From contig DKPQ01000014.1 in the NCBI GenBank assembly GCA_002471275.1, forward strand, positions 62,461 to 126,460: a DNA stretch of 64,000 bases, read 5' to 3'. The position numbers were made by a program, and so were the translations under genes. Shown here in pieces: positions 62,255-64,000 of this stretch (the first letter of the stretch is position 1; each line of letters starts with the position of its first letter). This stretch comes from Flammeovirgaceae bacterium UBA7330 (GTDB lineage: Bacteria; Bacteroidota; Bacteroidia; Cytophagales; Cyclobacteriaceae). Under the pieces are notes generated by a model, which was not told the origin of the DNA, searched no databases, and saw nothing but the letters and a program-made list of their open reading frames with translations.

Positions 62255-62426
62255 CTAAGGATTAAATGATTCCTTACACCAGCTATAACTTTTAAGGATT
62301 TCTCGTAGTATGACGTCAGGATTTTTGAAAGGAAATCTAAGCGTATGATATGTGTTGTTCACCTTAATGCAAACTGCCCGTCTATAACTGTCTGAGTGGC
62401 TTTTTGGTCCAGATTACTTTAACCAC
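62255..62426 (-). pseudogene. Decayed ParE/RelE-type toxin
   Basis: From a GTG at 62426, overlapping the antitoxin end, the frame reads VVKVIWTKKPLRQL then a stop. Another frame nearer the end gives PDVILREILKSYSW and finishes at 62255. VKVIWTKK and the REIL box match the beginning and the late part of ParE-type toxins, so this is a broken toxin with frameshifts and stops. Confidence 0.6.
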
Positions 62427-62602
62427 CCTTTAGATTTTTCTTCTACTTCTATTTGGGTTAAAGTTTCTCCATTCATGTCTTGTTCCTCAGACTCTTCAAT
62501 ATCAGCCAGCAATGAAAGCTGTTCATAAACATCTTCTAAAGTTGACTCAGGAGTTATTCGATCTGCAATCTGAACGAGATGTTCTTTTAATTTAGATTCC
62601 AT
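62414..62602 (-). CDS. Orphan antitoxin-like protein
   Basis: This 62-residue acidic protein (MESKLKEHLVQIADRITPES, TLEDVYEQLSLLADIEESEE) ends TLTQIEVEEKSKGWLK. The size, acidity and the ParE-like remnant directly downstream identify it as the antitoxin of a decayed pair. No DNA-binding motif is certain. Confidence 0.6.
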   Translation of the reverse strand: MESKLKEHLVQIADRITPESTLEDVYEQLSLLADIEESEEQDMNGETLTQIEVEEKSKGWLK

Positions 62603-62714
62603 AAGACTAAGATAACAAATCAGTGGATGATGAAAATGTGAGGAGACAAAACAGAAAAGCTTGCGAATTCCGGAATGGAGGGATTTTTCAGTCGGATTAG
62701 GTGGGTTGTAAATT

Positions 62715-62783
62715 AAAAAGAGACCCTTCCTGGTTTGGCGGTTCCGATCAAATCGGAGGTACGCTTAGCCAGGTCGGGCCTCA
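62715..62783 (-). terminator. Probable terminator of the HU-like gene
   Basis: On the minus strand a long imperfect hairpin (CCTGGCTAAGCG against CGCCAAACCAGG, with an inner CCGAT/ATCGG stem) is followed by GGGTCTCTTTTTAATTT. It begins about 25 bases past the HU-like stop at 62809. Confidence 0.55.
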
Positions 62784-62808
62784 GTAAACAATGACAACAT
62801 TGATACTA

Positions 62809-63228
62809 TCAAGGGACTATGGATTCACTTTCGTCAATAGCTGTTCCTATCTTTTGGAATTTCAGCTTGCCTAATCGCGATCGAAGCTCCTTGCTCGGAC
62901 GAAAGTTTACCTTCACCTTGTTGATGGTGTATTCGTCTACATCTCTCGGTCCATCCTCTGCCTTACTGGACAGGGCTGGTGAGAAACTGCCAAATTCACC
63001 TAACCTGATGATTCGACCATCTTCCATGTGGTAATTCATCCGTTCTAGAAATGACTCCAACACAGCAAATACATCTGTGGTAGTCAACGTGCTTCTATCC
63101 GCAATCTCCGTAGCAAACTTCCTCAAATTGATAGGTTGCTGACGAACGATTTCTGCATAATACTTGATTGTACCTCCGCCAACCACTCCCGGTTGACCTT
63201 TGGGTACGGACTTATATAAAATACTCAT
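62809..63228 (-). CDS. HU-family DNA-binding protein (HU-HIG type)
   Basis: This 139-residue protein has the extended N-terminal form MSILYKSVPKGQPGVVGGGT that is typical of the Bacteroidota HU-HIG domain, then LRKFATEIADRSTLTTTDVF, DGRIIRLGEFGSFSPALSSK and VKVNFRPSKELRSRLGKLKF. It binds DNA as a dimer and shapes the nucleoid. It is a single gene. Confidence 0.92.
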   Translation of the reverse strand: MSILYKSVPKGQPGVVGGGTIKYYAEIVRQQPINLRKFATEIADRSTLTTTDVFAVLESFLERMNYHMEDGRIIRLGEFGSFSPALSSKAEDGPRDVDEYTINKVKVNFRPSKELRSRLGKLKFQKIGTAIDESESIVP

Positions 63229-63790
63229 TAGTGAAAAAAATTAAAAATTAAACATTGATTTAAAGTGCCTGCCAACATAGGCAGGCATGCTTCACTTGCT
63301 ATCACGCGGCTGGCGTCAGATTGTACCTATTGGGACTGGGACGAAAGCGTGGTAATGCCTACCGGAGCTTATCCACCAATAATGGTTTCTCTAAATTTCT
63401 GCTTTGCTTGGTCTTGCTGGGGACAGTGAGACGTTTGCTGGGCTTTAGCTTGTTAAGCGGTCGAATGCGCTTTTTCGACAAGTCTACAGACAATAAAAAG
63501 CGTGCAATAATTATTCCACAAAGGGTGCCAAAACGGTTAGTGAGACAAAATAATTTATTTATCTGCCATTTACTGAAAAAAGTATCTGATAACGCATCCT
63601 ACCGTGCTATGTAATCGTTTAATGATAAGGTAAGCAAGCTTAGGGAAAAAGGCTCTAATCTCCCCAATAGCCTTTCTCATTTTGAGACAGGAATTCCCAA
63701 ATCGGGAACCTTCATCATTTGTCCGAAATCATCATGAATGATGTTTATAAAATAGGCCCAAAATGTCCATTTAAAGGCTAAAAAGGGGCC
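63229..63790. other. Spacer with hairpins and no supported gene
   Basis: A perfect 8-bp hairpin (TGCCTGCC, AACATA, GGCAGGCA) is at 63266-63287, and a small hairpin TTCCCAAATCGGGAA is near 63692-63706. A 97-codon plus-strand frame at 63321-63614 begins with TTG, lacks a family match, and looks non-coding. Confidence 0.35.
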
Positions 63791-63794
63791 TTTT

Positions 63795-63879
63795 AAAACC
63801 TGCGCAGCTTTTCGTTAAAACCCGTGCAGGTTTTGATCAAAACCTGCGTAGGTTTTGCATGAAACCCGCGCGGGTTTTT
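63795..63879. repeat. Array of four palindromes with a 22-bp period
   Basis: Copies begin at 63795, 63817, 63839 and about 63861, each of the type AAAACCTGCGTAGGTTTT, 18 bp, near-perfectly palindromic, and separated by four unrelated bases. The copies differ by substitution in the centre (TGCGCAG, CGTGCAG, TGCGTAG, CGCGCGG), with one change in the third arm of the first copy (AGCTTTT). No gene is associated within the window; the remaining 63880-64000 has no feature. Confidence 0.85.
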
Positions 63880-64000
63880 GAGAGGATGTAGGCAGGTGTT
63901 TTTTAATGGGCTCTTGAAGGAGTTTTTTTAGGAGGGGATTCTCAAAATGAGAAAATGGTGGGGGTACTAAAATGACATAGAAAGAATTTATTGCTGCTAG

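Noticed and set aside
63321..63614. Plus-strand frame of 97 codons beginning with TTG
   Set aside because: Weak start, no recognisable family, and low-complexity basic composition; kept out of the gene list.
63795..63879. Possible CRISPR array
   Set aside because: Spacing is only four bases between 18-bp palindromes; no spacers of 30-40 bp and no cas genes nearby.
1..64000. tRNA, rRNA or riboswitch genes
   Set aside because: No cloverleaf, rRNA or known riboswitch core was recognised by reading; a covariance search would be decisive.

Overview
The window reads as chromosomal DNA from a free-living member of the Bacteroidota, most likely a marine Cytophagales-type bacterium. The evidence is three SusC/SusD pairs, FecR anti-sigma factors with matching ECF sigma factors, many lipoprotein signal peptides, secreted S1 sulfatases, an HU-HIG-type DNA-binding protein and spacers with few Shine-Dalgarno-like sites. 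No rRNA, tRNA or CRISPR array was seen. The exact genus cannot be given from sequence reading alone.

Layout. (1) 1-5.4 kb, plus strand: a repeat-rich accessory stretch with a frameshifted glycine-rich lipoprotein gene and a small membrane protein, a secreted esterase, a Crp/Fnr regulator and a small outer-membrane protein. (2) 5.4-16.9 kb, minus strand: polysaccharide-utilization locus 1, with an ECF sigma factor, a translationally coupled sialidase-fold/LamG protein, FecR, SusC, SusD and an FAD oxidoreductase, preceded by a GH43-like lipoprotein. (3) 17-17.8 kb: a broken REP-associated IS200-like transposase between REP palindromes. (4) 18-39.8 kb, minus strand: locus 2, with sigma, FecR, SusC and SusD, a strong terminator, then three lipoprotein FAD oxidoreductases, two sulfatases, an FG-GAP lipoprotein and a Tat-exported FAD oxidoreductase; an aldo/keto reductase, an NGN-repeat propeller and a small secreted protein lie upstream of the sigma gene. 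(5) 40-51.8 kb: an AbrB-Fic toxin-antitoxin pair, then locus 3 with sigma, FecR, SusC, SusD, a giant tandem FAD oxidoreductase and an FMN-binding-like protein. (6) 52-60.3 kb: a DUF433/DUF5615 pair, then a sulfatase/lyase-like cluster (YhcH family, Tat-exported propeller, six-hairpin lipoprotein, AAA ATPase, two sulfatases). (7) 60.3-64 kb: a Fic module flanked by a duplicated gene end, a polysaccharide deacetylase, a decayed toxin-antitoxin pair, an HU-like protein and a palindrome array.

How it fits together. Each SusC carries an N-terminal STN domain and each is preceded by FecR and an ECF sigma factor, the standard trans-envelope sensing circuit in which glycan binding at the outer membrane releases the sigma factor. 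The enzymes are unusual: four sulfatases but six secreted FAD-dependent oxidoreductases, and few classical glycoside hydrolases. The best candidate for an undescribed system is an oxidation-based route for sulfated glycans in which extracytoplasmic flavoenzymes work beside sulfatases. This is inference from gene content.

Two structural patterns recur. A stem-loop lies 33-39 nt upstream of the SusC start in all three loci. Five toxin-antitoxin modules, two with decayed toxins, mark the edges of the catabolic clusters.
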